The position numbers and the translations under genes were made by a program. The notes below the pieces were generated by a model, which was not told the DNA's origin, did not search any database, and saw only the letters and a program-made list of their open reading frames with translations. Shown piece by piece: positions 51,828 through 60,763 of a DNA stretch of 64,000 nucleotides. This DNA comes from Gammaproteobacteria bacterium (GTDB lineage Bacteria; Pseudomonadota; Gammaproteobacteria; Enterobacterales; Kangiellaceae): the NCBI GenBank assembly GCA_013373375.1, contig JABXHY010000024.1, positions 124,001 through 188,000 of the forward strand, given 5' to 3'. Within the stretch, counting starts at the first letter, position 1. Each line of letters opens with the position of its first letter.

Positions 51828-52241
51828 TTAGCGGACTTTATTTTCCACATGCTTTTTGAAGTTATTTAATATACTTTGCCAACCTTGTTTCTGCATTTCA
51901 GCAGAGTTTTCATCTTCGGCTTCGAACTCTTCAATTACTTTCACACTCTTGTCCTGCTCGATAAATTCAACTGTTACTAGTCGGCCATCTTCAATTTTAT
52001 AGTGAATTGCTCGCTTGGGATTGATATGAATAAAGGTTCCGTTAAAATCAAAACCCATAGAGCCATCTTTGGCTTCCATCCGGTAGCAAAAGTTACCGTC
52101 TTTTTTAAGGTCTAATTCTGCGCTTGGACAAGCCCAGTCATCAGACGCAAAATTCCACCCGATAATATCTTCGGGAGTGGTCCATGCTGACCATACTGCG
52201 TCAAGCGAGGCATTAACTTGCGTTTCAATGATTATCTTCAT
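51828..52241 (-). CDS. SRPBCC (AHSA1-like) domain protein
   Basis: A 137-residue START-like protein. IIIETQVNASLDAVWSAWTTPEDIIGW, GNFCYRMEAKDGSMGFDFNG and the closing EFEAEDENSAEMQKQGWQSILNNFKKHVE match the activator-of-Hsp90-like SRPBCC family, small ligand-binding folds with varied roles. It is followed upstream on the same strand by a VOC-family gene, a frequent neighbour pairing. Confidence 0.88.
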   Translation of the reverse strand: MKIIIETQVNASLDAVWSAWTTPEDIIGWNFASDDWACPSAELDLKKDGNFCYRMEAKDGSMGFDFNGTFIHINPKRAIHYKIEDGRLVTVEFIEQDKSVKVIEEFEAEDENSAEMQKQGWQSILNNFKKHVENKVR

Positions 52242-52280
52242 TTTATAGCCTTTTAAATAAGCGGTAGTCTTTTAACAATC

Positions 52281-52652
52281 TTATGCCGTTTGGTGTGAGT
52301 CTGTAAACTCTCGGATTTGAATATGGTTTCCATCACAATCAGTAATATTAGAAACTTTAAACAACGGATTTGCCCATTCACCTTCAAACGACTGACCTCC
52401 TAGATTGATAGCTGCATTTTTAGTTTCATTTATATTGTCTACGGTGAAGAATAGTTTTACTCGACTGAACGCTTCCTCTGGCATTCGAAAAGGAGGTGTA
52501 TGAATTACAAGATTAAACCCATTTCGATCCAGACTTATCAAATCATCTGTTTCCCTCAGCACTTTCATATCAAAAAGGCTTTGATAAAACCTTGCCAGAT
52601 TCATTATATTGTTTGAATAAATGAGAGCTCCATTTTGTGCTGGACCTGCCAT
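52281..52652 (-). CDS. VOC (glyoxalase-like) domain protein
   Basis: A 123-residue protein with two beta-alpha-beta-beta-beta units: LIYSNNIMNLARFYQSLFDMKVLRE and RVKLFFTVDNINETKNAAINLGG, ending FKVSNITDCDGNHIQIREF with the typical Gly-Asn metal-side Glu. It belongs to the glyoxalase/bleomycin-resistance superfamily; the reaction is unknown. Probably cotranscribed with the SRPBCC gene 39 bases downstream. Confidence 0.88.
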   Translation of the reverse strand: MAGPAQNGALIYSNNIMNLARFYQSLFDMKVLRETDDLISLDRNGFNLVIHTPPFRMPEEAFSRVKLFFTVDNINETKNAAINLGGQSFEGEWANPLFKVSNITDCDGNHIQIREFTDSHQTA

Positions 52653-52743
52653 TAAAACTCCTATTTTGTTATAGAACTCTAAGCGCTTTTACATTCATAT
52701 TGCATTGTATAAGTTTTATGCGTTGATAATGAAAATTACCGGA

Positions 52744-55347
52744 TCATTCATCAAACCTAAATACACCATCGTCTGTCCATAATAACGACTCCGAAAGATA
52801 ACAAGTATCGCTATAATAAGGATCTGAATACCATGTTCGTCCATTATTAAAGGTCATCAGGCCACCATATTCGGAAACAAGCAACGTCCACCGCTTGAGA
52901 GGATCAGAGCATATTTTTACTTTAGAACCATGAGAAGCTGTACGTATTTTTTCGAAAGTAAGGCCATTATCCTGTGAAATCTGGATGAGGTCATCTGAAA
53001 TTAGATAGAGCTTTGAAAACACAGGATCATACTCAATATCATTAAACCAGTCTTCAGTTTCCTGAATCTCTTCCCAATGTTCACCGCCATCCTTGCTTTG
53101 CCAAAACTGTCGCTGGTCAATTATCCATCCGATGTTATCGTCAGGATGCCATATTAATTCCCGATACTCTTTGTACTCATCAACGTCAGAATCTTCATTA
53201 TCAAAATCAATGGAGCCAATAGAGTCCGCGACTAATTTGGTTTGCTGAATATCGAACTTAAATAAAGAGTTTTCGAGTGTTGCCCAACAAGTCAAATCAC
53301 AAACGACATAATCAAACTTGAAGTCGTGCAACACTTGCCAAGTTTGACCATAATCCAATGAGTAGCTTAATTGAAGGTTATGATCAATATGCGTGATGAG
53401 ATCAAGGTTCTTAGTTGACCGCATATAGCTGGAATCAGCTTCCTCATTACTAAAACTCTTAATGAGTTGGTTAATACCTTGCTTATGCGAGAATAGATTC
53501 TCTCCATCCCAAAAGTAAAATGTTTGCTCAATTTCTCCTAAATAATCGAGTCCGTAACAACTTTGCTTAAAATCAACAATATTGCTTTGCCATGTTTCTC
53601 CAAAGTTTTTTGTGTTGAAAATAACGCAACCCGCTTCAGCAATAGCAAAACCCATATCGTCAGCGTACAAAATTTGAGAGGAGCTTTCATTGATGGACAG
53701 ATTGATAGTATGCCAATTTTGTCCATTGTCGTCGGTGTATCGGAGATTATCGCTTATAAGCCACAACCGATTAAATTCTGCATCCCAAATAATATGATTA
53801 TCATCTGTCTCAAGTAATGTGAGCAATTCGGGATCGAATGAACTTTTTTCTTCGATAGCATTGAATAAAAGCTCTCTTTGTTGTTCCTTAAGTTTTAGGG
53901 CTTCTGTTAGGCGTTCTTCTTTTGGTAATACATTGCGTGTCTTTTCACAATCTTTATGTTTCTTTTCCTCTTCCTTTGCTGACCACTCATAATAAATACA
54001 GAATAGTTGCGAATTTCTATTTGGGTCTTTGGTTAGCCAAAATCCAGACTTTTTCTTCCAGTCGTCGTAGTCAACTTCTATCCAGGTCAATTTTCCATCA
54101 CGGTAAAAATAGTCGCGAACACATTGTTTATCGATATCAATTGGTGGAGTGACGTTGATCCAAGAGTGGAGATTATTGTCCATCTGCCAAAGCTGACAGT
54201 TTGCAATAAGGTGCGCTGTCGAGAGATCGTCGGAAAAGGTAATTGAATTAAAACTATGATAATCATCCCATAACTGAGCGCCGGATAGACTATAGAAATC
54301 AAATGCCTCCCAAGTGACGCCATTATCTTTTGAATAGCCAAGTTCACCAGAGTTGCTAAATGCGACTGCATCATTATTCTTCCCATGTTTTAAATATACG
54401 ATGGGGTCCTTTAAAGGGAGTTCATTGAACTGAAATGTTTCGCCTCTATCGTTAGATTTTATTAGATAGTACTGGCTGGTCATGAGAATGTCGTCACCAC
54501 GAATGGACCGAGTCATTGTTGTATCGGAAAGCGCCATACTCACTGGGGTGAACATCTGTTTGAAAACTCGTTGACTGGGTACTTCAGGCTCTTCGTCTGA
54601 AAAATCAAACTCTACTTTTTCTCTTCCCCAATTCCAGTGTTCGAAGATTGATTCTCCATCGCTTGGTATTGTGTAGAGATACGCAACGTTTCCCACGGCT
54701 AAAGCAATAGTGATTGCAACACAACTCCAAATATGTGAGCGCTTAAACGATTCTAGTGGTGCTGCTGAAAGTTGGCTATGACCAACACGCCAAAATAGTA
54801 ATGCGATGTATAAGGTACTTAGCCAAATCGCGATAAAAGAAATTTCACTAAAAAATAAACTCAGCGACAAAACGCCAAACCAGAAAAATGAGTACCGAAT
54901 CGGTTCGCGTAGCCCTAGCAAGTCGTTTGAGCATTGTGCTAATTTTACGCCTAGCACTATGGTCATTATGATGACAAATAAATAGACGACAAAGATAACC
55001 AGACAGGCAAGTAGAATAGCCATAAAGCCAGAAATCGAATTCTGCGCATACAGTAACCACAATAAGCCCAAAGAGCCAAAACTTAAAACGTTTGACCACG
55101 TATACAAATGAATATGAATATTGGCACCCTGAAAATCAGCAAACTCATTCAGTAACCTTTTAAAACCAAGCATTAGATAAACGAAGGAAACGAATAACAA
55201 AAGGTTGCTCGCGGTAAACAACCACTTTTTAAACTCGGAATACTCAGCGATAAGACTGAAAAGTAGCGGAAAATAGGTGACGTTCAATACAAAATGAACG
55301 ATTGAAATGTAACTACAGCGTCGAGCAAAAGATGATAGATCAGACAT
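52744..55347 (-). CDS. membrane protein with a large Asp-box (BNR-like) beta-propeller
   Basis: An 867-residue protein of unknown family. Residues 1-240 hold about seven hydrophobic spans. The remaining 620 residues carry at least eight Asp-box motifs (S/T-x-D-x-G-x-T-W): KSNDRGETF, SKDNGVTW, TDDNGQNW, NTKNFGETW, SLDYGQTW, QSKDGGEHW, SQDNGLTF and FNNGRTW. These mark sialidase/sortilin-type propeller blades. Their number suggests one large or two linked propellers outside the membrane. No sialidase catalytic Arg triad is obvious, so a binding or sensing role is more likely. It is a single gene ahead of the VOC/SRPBCC genes. Confidence 0.8.
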   Translation of the reverse strand: MSDLSSFARRCSYISIVHFVLNVTYFPLLFSLIAEYSEFKKWLFTASNLLLFVSFVYLMLGFKRLLNEFADFQGANIHIHLYTWSNVLSFGSLGLLWLLYAQNSISGFMAILLACLVIFVVYLFVIIMTIVLGVKLAQCSNDLLGLREPIRYSFFWFGVLSLSLFFSEISFIAIWLSTLYIALLFWRVGHSQLSAAPLESFKRSHIWSCVAITIALAVGNVAYLYTIPSDGESIFEHWNWGREKVEFDFSDEEPEVPSQRVFKQMFTPVSMALSDTTMTRSIRGDDILMTSQYYLIKSNDRGETFQFNELPLKDPIVYLKHGKNNDAVAFSNSGELGYSKDNGVTWEAFDFYSLSGAQLWDDYHSFNSITFSDDLSTAHLIANCQLWQMDNNLHSWINVTPPIDIDKQCVRDYFYRDGKLTWIEVDYDDWKKKSGFWLTKDPNRNSQLFCIYYEWSAKEEEKKHKDCEKTRNVLPKEERLTEALKLKEQQRELLFNAIEEKSSFDPELLTLLETDDNHIIWDAEFNRLWLISDNLRYTDDNGQNWHTINLSINESSSQILYADDMGFAIAEAGCVIFNTKNFGETWQSNIVDFKQSCYGLDYLGEIEQTFYFWDGENLFSHKQGINQLIKSFSNEEADSSYMRSTKNLDLITHIDHNLQLSYSLDYGQTWQVLHDFKFDYVVCDLTCWATLENSLFKFDIQQTKLVADSIGSIDFDNEDSDVDEYKEYRELIWHPDDNIGWIIDQRQFWQSKDGGEHWEEIQETEDWFNDIEYDPVFSKLYLISDDLIQISQDNGLTFEKIRTASHGSKVKICSDPLKRWTLLVSEYGGLMTFNNGRTWYSDPYYSDTCYLSESLLWTDDGVFRFDE

Positions 55348-55487
55348 AAAATTCCGTTTCTTATATGAGTCAATAGTTAACTAACTGAACTTTAAAGTGT
55401 CGGTGATGTTAAGTACAGCGTCAAGTAAGAATCTTGAAAGAAGAGCGGATGAAATCGTCTTTTAATAAACTGTCCAGCCTATGTACG

Positions 55488-55541
55488 GGATAAATCGGTA
55501 CTGGATAACTCGGTATTGGATAACTCGGTATTGGATAAGTC
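55488..55541. repeat. 15-bp tandem repeat, about 3.5 units
   Basis: GGATAAATCGGTACT, GGATAACTCGGTATT twice, then GGATAAGTCA. It lies in the 256-bp gap between the propeller gene (start 55347, minus) and the Sel1 gene end, within the likely promoter region of the propeller gene. Confidence 0.85.
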
Positions 55542-55603
55542 ATTATGCACTGCTAATACTTTTCAGATTCACTAATATAGCTATTTATTAGTGTAGTAAA
55601 TTA

Positions 55604-56080
55604 TTAATTTCTTAATATTTTTTGTGCCTGTGGATTTCCGTTTCTGGCAGCTCTTTTAATCCAATACTCTGCTTTTTTTATATCTTTTTCTACGCTTTGA
55701 CCGCTGTTATACATGACAAATAACATAAACTGAGCGTGATTATGGTCTTTACCTGCGGCTTTTTTATAGTAAGTAAAGGCTTTATCATAATCTCGTTTAA
55801 CGTATTGACCTAAATAATACATTTCTGCCAGTAGCGTTAATGAGCTGCTCTGCCCGGTAAGCGCAGACTTTTCACACCACTTAAAAGCCGTTTCGTAGTT
55901 CTTCTGAGCACCGTCTTCTCCATATAAATATCTGTAGCATAGAGCATGCATTGCGTTAGAGTCTCCTTCTTCAGCCAGAGGCAATACATCTGATACTGGC
56001 ATATTGATAATGGCTCTTTCACTTGGCCTTGAGGCGCACCCAACCAGCAAAACTAAAAGTATTAGCCAGCTATACCGCAT
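55604..56080 (-). CDS. Sel1-repeat lipoprotein
   Basis: A 158-residue lipoprotein with lipobox LVGC (Cys at about 15). Three to four Sel1-like repeats follow: AMHALCYRYLYGEDGAQKNYETAFKWCEKSA, SLTLLAEMYYLGQYVKRDYDKAFTYYKKAA and AQFMLFVMYNSGQSVEKDIKKAEYWIKRAA. These helical hairpins mediate protein contacts in the envelope. Partner is unknown. Confidence 0.87.
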   Translation of the reverse strand: MRYSWLILLVLLVGCASRPSERAIINMPVSDVLPLAEEGDSNAMHALCYRYLYGEDGAQKNYETAFKWCEKSALTGQSSSLTLLAEMYYLGQYVKRDYDKAFTYYKKAAGKDHNHAQFMLFVMYNSGQSVEKDIKKAEYWIKRAARNGNPQAQKILRN

Positions 56081-56727
56081 TATTTCACCGTTGATTTCTT
56101 GTCGTTTTTAAGCCTTCTCAGTGTAGTCGATTACTTTTCTTTGTTGAAGTAAGTTTGTCCGAAAGGATGTTGCGGTGTTTTTATCCAGTTTCGTGATGGT
56201 TAAAATTAACAAATGACGATTATTCTCATTATTAAAATAGAAAATATTTCTAGTGATTATCTTTTCTTATCTACTCGATTATGAATATTAATTGTATACC
56301 TTGTTTCATTTAAATTTGGGATTTAAAGATAGTATTAAGAAAGTTACTTATACAAGTTCCTAACAATAGAGCATACATGCGTGATGTAAATATGCTAATT
56401 TATAGGCTCCCTTACCTAGAATATCCATCCATTAAAACAATCAAAACTAAATTTAATTCTATACAACCTATGCTTTTAATATGTGATGAAAGATTTTTCG
56501 TTTTTTCTTGTCTTTCAGTCAGAGAGCTCTCACTTAAAAGAATAAAAAAATATCAAGTATTCAATGTGATTATTAACTAAATAGTCTGTCGTTATTTACT
56601 AGATAAAACTAATGATGACGTTAAAGTGTGCGCCCCTCGAAGCTTGTGGTTCTTCGTGATAGTCATTTTTAAATTTATTAATCTCGCTGTTGTCGAGGTT
56701 AAGCGAAACTCTAAGGAATAATCATTA
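56081..56727. other. 647-bp AT-rich intergenic region
   Basis: Divergent spacer between the Sel1 lipoprotein and the C10 protease gene. The 67-codon ORF in it (56377-56580) has no ribosome site and a composition rich in Ile and Lys as AT-rich noncoding DNA gives, so it is not called. The dyad at 56346-56357 and CGAAG/CTTCG short stem near 56640 are the only structures noticed. AAGGA precedes the protease ATG. Confidence 0.6.
56346..56357. promoter_or_regulatory. dyad ACTT-ATAC-AAGT, like the yebG and GNAT upstream sites
   Basis: ACTTATACAAGT is a 4-bp inverted repeat with a 4-base spacer and equals the core of the 12833-12848 site on the opposite strand. No gene starts within 370 bases downstream that is well supported, so it may be a chance match. 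Confidence 0.25.
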
Positions 56728-58041
56728 ATGTTAAATCAAGTATTCACTAGTGGATTAATTAAACGAGCCATCGCATCATTATCAATAGCTTGTTTTGGGC
56801 TTACTGCTTTTGCTGATGACGACACCAATACAATTGTGGAACCATTAATTACCACAACTTGGAGTCAAAGTGGTGGTTACAATCCTAACTTTACCTATAA
56901 CAGCAAAACGCCTTTATTTGGAAATAAGCGAGCTCCTGTTGGCTGTATCGCAGTTGCTTTCGGTCAGGTATTAAATTACTACGGATATCCAAAAAAAGGT
57001 ATTGGTGCGAACCAATACTGTAATGGCGGCGGTTCAGTTTACAGTTGTACCGATGTGATTGAAGCCAACTTTTATTTAGCTCGTTATAACTGGAATGCAA
57101 TGCCGAATGCATTAAATTATTCAAGTTCGCAAGAGAGTATTGATGCAGTGTCAACATTGTTATTTCATATTGGAGCAGCAGTAAATGTAACTTATGGCAA
57201 AGAAGGGTCGGCTGCAAAATTGGGTAACCCTGCAGTTATTTATAATTTCCGTCGCCATTTTAATATGCCAGAACTCGAGTCAAAGTATCGCCGTGATTAC
57301 TCTTCAAATGATTGGTATCAATTGATTGTTAACGAGCTACAAAACGGTCGACCGGTTGTTCTAGTCGGGTTTAATTCGCAGGTTGACGCAGGTCACGCCT
57401 ATATTATCGATGGTGTGAATGCTGAAGGACAGGTTCATGTTAATTGGGGATGGGGTGGCTATCTTAATGGTTACTTTGACCTTGAAACACTTAAAACACC
57501 ACACGGTAGTTTTACCGAAGATCTTTTCGCTCTGATTAATTTCACGCCTTACACTCAAGCAGAAGGAATGTCGTGTAACGGTAATGTAGGATCTCGATGT
57601 TCAAATGGTTTGCAATGTGTGTCTAATCAATCGGGAAATACTATTCTAGATTTTGTTAACAACGATGATTATGGCACTTGTTTGGTGGTTGATATTGAAG
57701 AACCGACCGAACCTGAAGAACCGGTCGAGCCAATCGAAATGGTAGAAGTTGAGTATCAAGAATCAGGCTCTGTTAGCGCCGGGCAGTGGTTGCATTTTGG
57801 ACCATACCAAACATTAGACGATATTAAAATTGTTATGTCGGGTGATAATGACGCTGATCTATACGTTCGCAAAAGCGCTCAGCCAACGGCACAATCATAC
57901 GACTGTCGTCCTTATCGAGCACACAGTAACGAGGCATGTGAGTTTGAAGAAGCAGGGGAATACTATGTTTCTATTAATGGATATCGACAGTCAGCTTTTT
58001 CCTTAAGCATAATCACTAAGGAACAAATGACGGTCGAATAA
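56728..58041 (+). CDS. secreted C10 family cysteine protease with PPC domain
   Basis: A 437-residue streptopain-like protease. Signal peptide about 1-29 (TAFAD). Catalytic Cys73 in APVGCIAVAFGQVLNYYGYP, His223 in VDAGHAYIIDG and the Asn-Trp-Gly-Trp-Gly-Gly loop (VNWGWGGYLNGYF) are intact. A Cys-rich segment (CNGNVGSRCSNGLQC, about 283-300) and a Glu/Pro linker (about 325-340) lead to a C-terminal PPC domain (about 345-430, GDNDADLYVR, CRPYRAHSNEAC). The mature-like sequence begins right after the signal, without the roughly 100-residue propeptide of streptopain. Confidence 0.92.
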   Translation: MLNQVFTSGLIKRAIASLSIACFGLTAFADDDTNTIVEPLITTTWSQSGGYNPNFTYNSKTPLFGNKRAPVGCIAVAFGQVLNYYGYPKKGIGANQYCNGGGSVYSCTDVIEANFYLARYNWNAMPNALNYSSSQESIDAVSTLLFHIGAAVNVTYGKEGSAAKLGNPAVIYNFRRHFNMPELESKYRRDYSSNDWYQLIVNELQNGRPVVLVGFNSQVDAGHAYIIDGVNAEGQVHVNWGWGGYLNGYFDLETLKTPHGSFTEDLFALINFTPYTQAEGMSCNGNVGSRCSNGLQCVSNQSGNTILDFVNNDDYGTCLVVDIEEPTEPEEPVEPIEMVEVEYQESGSVSAGQWLHFGPYQTLDDIKIVMSGDNDADLYVRKSAQPTAQSYDCRPYRAHSNEACEFEEAGEYYVSINGYRQSAFSLSIITKEQMTVE

Positions 58042-58063
58042 GAAACTTGATTGAGCGATCGTT

Positions 58064-58102
58064 AGCGCGGTTGAAAGGAGTCGAAAACCGCGCTTACTTT
58101 TT
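58064..58102 (+). terminator. intrinsic terminator after the C10 protease gene
   Basis: AGCGCGGTT pairs with AACCGCGCT over 9 bp with a 13-base loop, followed by TACTTTTT. It lies between the convergent protease gene and the hypothetical gene ending at 58124. Confidence 0.8.
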
Positions 58103-58123
58103 CTAATGGATTTACTTAATTGT

Positions 58124-58660
58124 CTAAGAGTTAATTGCAAGAGTTGATGTAATCAGTTGAAAGCAAGGTTGGTCAATTTCCTGTCGAATTAAAATTTTAT
58201 TTGGTAGATCAGTTATTAGCACGTCATAATGGTTAGGCAAATACTCTGAAACTCTAAGATTCTCATCCGTTCTCTTTATTTTGAATGTACCTGTAATTAA
58301 TGGCGACACTGTGGGCTGTTTTGATTTTGAATCATAAGAAATAGAATCAGAGATAATCGTTTCGCTTGTTAATTGATTATTTCTAAATTGCTGTATAACC
58401 ACACCTTCAACGGATTTTGTACATGTAGAACTGTAATTGATTTTAGGTGTTTGATCTTGATGATGGGTAAAACGTGTTAGGCGGTGAACATTAATTACTA
58501 AACCGATTAAACCAAGGATAATAACCAACAGTATTTTCCCACCCAATTTATTCGACTTTGATCTAACGTTATGTTCGTTCACTTGTTGTAATCTTTCAAT
58601 TATCCGCTCAATTGAGTCACTATCACTGTTTTTAGAGTCGACGTTGTTCTTTTTTTTCAT
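58124..58660 (-). CDS. hypothetical membrane-anchored protein
   Basis: A 178-residue protein with a charged N-terminal tail rich in Ser, Asp and Lys (KKKNNVDSKNSDSDSIERI), one membrane span (about 45-62, LLVIILGLIGLVINVHRL) and a C-terminal beta-rich domain (about 80-178; TGTFKIKRTDENLRVSEYLP, YDVLITDLPNKILIRQEID). Type II topology would place the C-terminal domain outside. No family recognised. Confidence 0.6.
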   Translation of the reverse strand: MKKKNNVDSKNSDSDSIERIIERLQQVNEHNVRSKSNKLGGKILLVIILGLIGLVINVHRLTRFTHHQDQTPKINYSSTCTKSVEGVVIQQFRNNQLTSETIISDSISYDSKSKQPTVSPLITGTFKIKRTDENLRVSEYLPNHYDVLITDLPNKILIRQEIDQPCFQLITSTLAINS

Positions 58661-58820
58661 AGTTGCAATGGTTATCTTAACTGATTATTAACGCGATTAT
58701 TAATTGATCGCGAGAATTCTTTCCGGGAGAGCTACTCTAACTCCATTCGCCAATTAGTGGGAAATATTATACCCTGAGTGGGCGAAATACTAACAATAGA
58801 TAATACGGATGAGGCCTACT

Positions 58821-60671
58821 ATGGATTTTTTTAGCAAGCTGACGCATTTCTTATTAGGCATTTTAAAGCTTCTTGATGCAGAAATTCGACAATCAACCTG
58901 CAATAGAATTAAGTTGTTATTGTTGACAGCATTGATTTGGGGAGCAACTGCCCAAGCCGTATGCCCGATCCTGCCCACTGGACCAACACCTCCAGGTGCC
59001 TGGGATGCTCATATGAACGAAATTGTGAATATGGGAGAGCTTCAAGTTGTCGACTTTCAGATTGGCGATCAAAAAATATATCGCATGCGCAAGCGAGAAC
59101 ATCAAGGAACTCGCGATCGAATGTTGGAGCGTTTACAAGCCATTGCACCAAAAATTAAAGAGCTGCAGAATTTTTTTGATACTCCACCAAACCGTCCCGT
59201 CTTATTAGTTGAGAGCGAACTGGATGTTCTCGGAACTACATTAGCCTTTACTCAATGTGCGCGAAGAGATCGATTACATGACCTGACAAATTATGTCTCC
59301 GAAGGGGAAGATTTACGAGTAAAGCTGCCAAAAGGTTTATGTTTGGTGGTGGTGCGTACTCACACAATTGACGATGAGCGTTCGAAAAAATTTGCACTGG
59401 CGCATGAGTGGATGCATACCATGCAAAATGATGCGTATCGGCAGTCTATGAGAGAGCTTTGGTGGGTCGAAGGGTCTGCTGAATGGGCTGCACATAAAAT
59501 AGTAGAAGGAATGACGGGTCGTGATCACAAGATAGAACAGTTTTTTGAACGACAAAAAGACTGTGCTCTGACCAAGCACACTTATGATGCTCAGCCATTT
59601 TTTTTCTGGGGCGATCAAACCTTTGATACTAGCTGGGGAATTTCATTGGGAATGGGAGGGCGTCAGTATCTAAAATACCCGCGTCGTGCCGCTGAATTAT
59701 TACCACCAGAACGTTGGCTTGATTGGGCAATTGCGCAGGCAAAGCAAACGATCACAATGCCCGACGGTCGTCCGTTACCCCATCATCCGCAATTTGAGTC
59801 TTTGGAGTTAACCGACTCCTGCGGAAGTTATATTGATGGACCGCCGTTATCGGTTCAATTAAGAGAATTACGTTTGCCAGTTGGTGCCGCAGGACCAATA
59901 ACCATTAAAGCTGGAAATGCTCAAGTTGCTTATCAAAACGCCGCGGGTGAGTGGGTAAGAGTGACGGGAACCGTTGAGGTTGCGTCTGCAGCATCACCCA
60001 TGCTGCTTGTTGCCATTATGCCATCTGGTGACAATTTAAATGTCGAAGTTTTAAGGAGCGGTGAGCGCGACGTATCCTGTGCCTGTCATATTGGAAGTTG
60101 GAAAGAGCAGGCGACAGCTGATTCCGATGCACAAGACAGTATGAAAGGTGCGCTTGAAGCCATGGAGAAAGTTAGAGGCATGATACCGCCGGATCAGTTG
60201 GAAAATTTAGAAAAAGCTAAACGGATGATTCAATCAGCCGATACGAAAGACAGGTTTCGATTTAGAAGTGCGACCAAGCAAATTTTTGAAATGGACGGTG
60301 GAAATGTTAACTATCAACATTCCGGTCCGATGGTTACCTTCAGAGCGGATGGAAAATTTATAATTGACGATCCACATTCAATTGAGGGTGAAAAAACGCG
60401 GGTGAACTATCGCACTTATACACACTCGGGTCAGTGGAAAAACGAAAACGGTATTTTAAAAATTGATATCGAGAATATTTATTTGGTCGGTACAGTTGAA
60501 GGGCCAAACTCAGATGGTCCACAAGAGATTATGGACACGAGTCGAAACCCGTCTTACGTTGGCGGTGGTGGTGACTGGGTGGTGAACTGTGAAGATTTCG
60601 GTGTTAAATTATTGCCTGCTGACCCGAAAGAGCGGGGGGCAGGTAAAGATGCGGTACTTAAGCCTTATTAA
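58821..60671 (+). CDS. secreted protein with HEXXH metallopeptidase-like domain
   Basis: A 616-residue protein. GAGG seven bases upstream favours ATG 58821 over the track start. A hydrophobic N-terminal segment ends TAQAVC, probably an export signal of unusual length. The zinc-like motif AHEWMHTMQ (about 194-202) is followed 21 residues later by WWVEGSAEWAAHKI, giving the pattern of gluzincin peptidases of the peptidase MA type, where the second motif's Glu is the third ligand. C-terminal regions (about 340-400 and 490-600) look beta-rich, with a short lipocalin-like stretch GPMVTFRADGKFIIDD. Substrate is unknown. Confidence 0.75.
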   Translation: MDFFSKLTHFLLGILKLLDAEIRQSTCNRIKLLLLTALIWGATAQAVCPILPTGPTPPGAWDAHMNEIVNMGELQVVDFQIGDQKIYRMRKREHQGTRDRMLERLQAIAPKIKELQNFFDTPPNRPVLLVESELDVLGTTLAFTQCARRDRLHDLTNYVSEGEDLRVKLPKGLCLVVVRTHTIDDERSKKFALAHEWMHTMQNDAYRQSMRELWWVEGSAEWAAHKIVEGMTGRDHKIEQFFERQKDCALTKHTYDAQPFFFWGDQTFDTSWGISLGMGGRQYLKYPRRAAELLPPERWLDWAIAQAKQTITMPDGRPLPHHPQFESLELTDSCGSYIDGPPLSVQLRELRLPVGAAGPITIKAGNAQVAYQNAAGEWVRVTGTVEVASAASPMLLVAIMPSGDNLNVEVLRSGERDVSCACHIGSWKEQATADSDAQDSMKGALEAMEKVRGMIPPDQLENLEKAKRMIQSADTKDRFRFRSATKQIFEMDGGNVNYQHSGPMVTFRADGKFIIDDPHSIEGEKTRVNYRTYTHSGQWKNENGILKIDIENIYLVGTVEGPNSDGPQEIMDTSRNPSYVGGGGDWVVNCEDFGVKLLPADPKERGAGKDAVLKPY

Positions 60672-60763
60672 GTATAGCGAAATTCAACGTAATCAAGTTG
60701 GGCTTGCATAAATATTAGAAAAGTTTAGTGTGGGTATATTGAGATAATTAAATACACACACTT

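Noticed and set aside
55488-55541. 15-bp direct repeats as a CRISPR array or iterons
   Set aside because: No spacers, only 3.5 copies, and no replication or cas gene nearby.
56377-56580. 67-codon ORF in the gap before the C10 protease
   Set aside because: No ribosome site, no recognisable fold, and composition as expected of AT-rich noncoding DNA.
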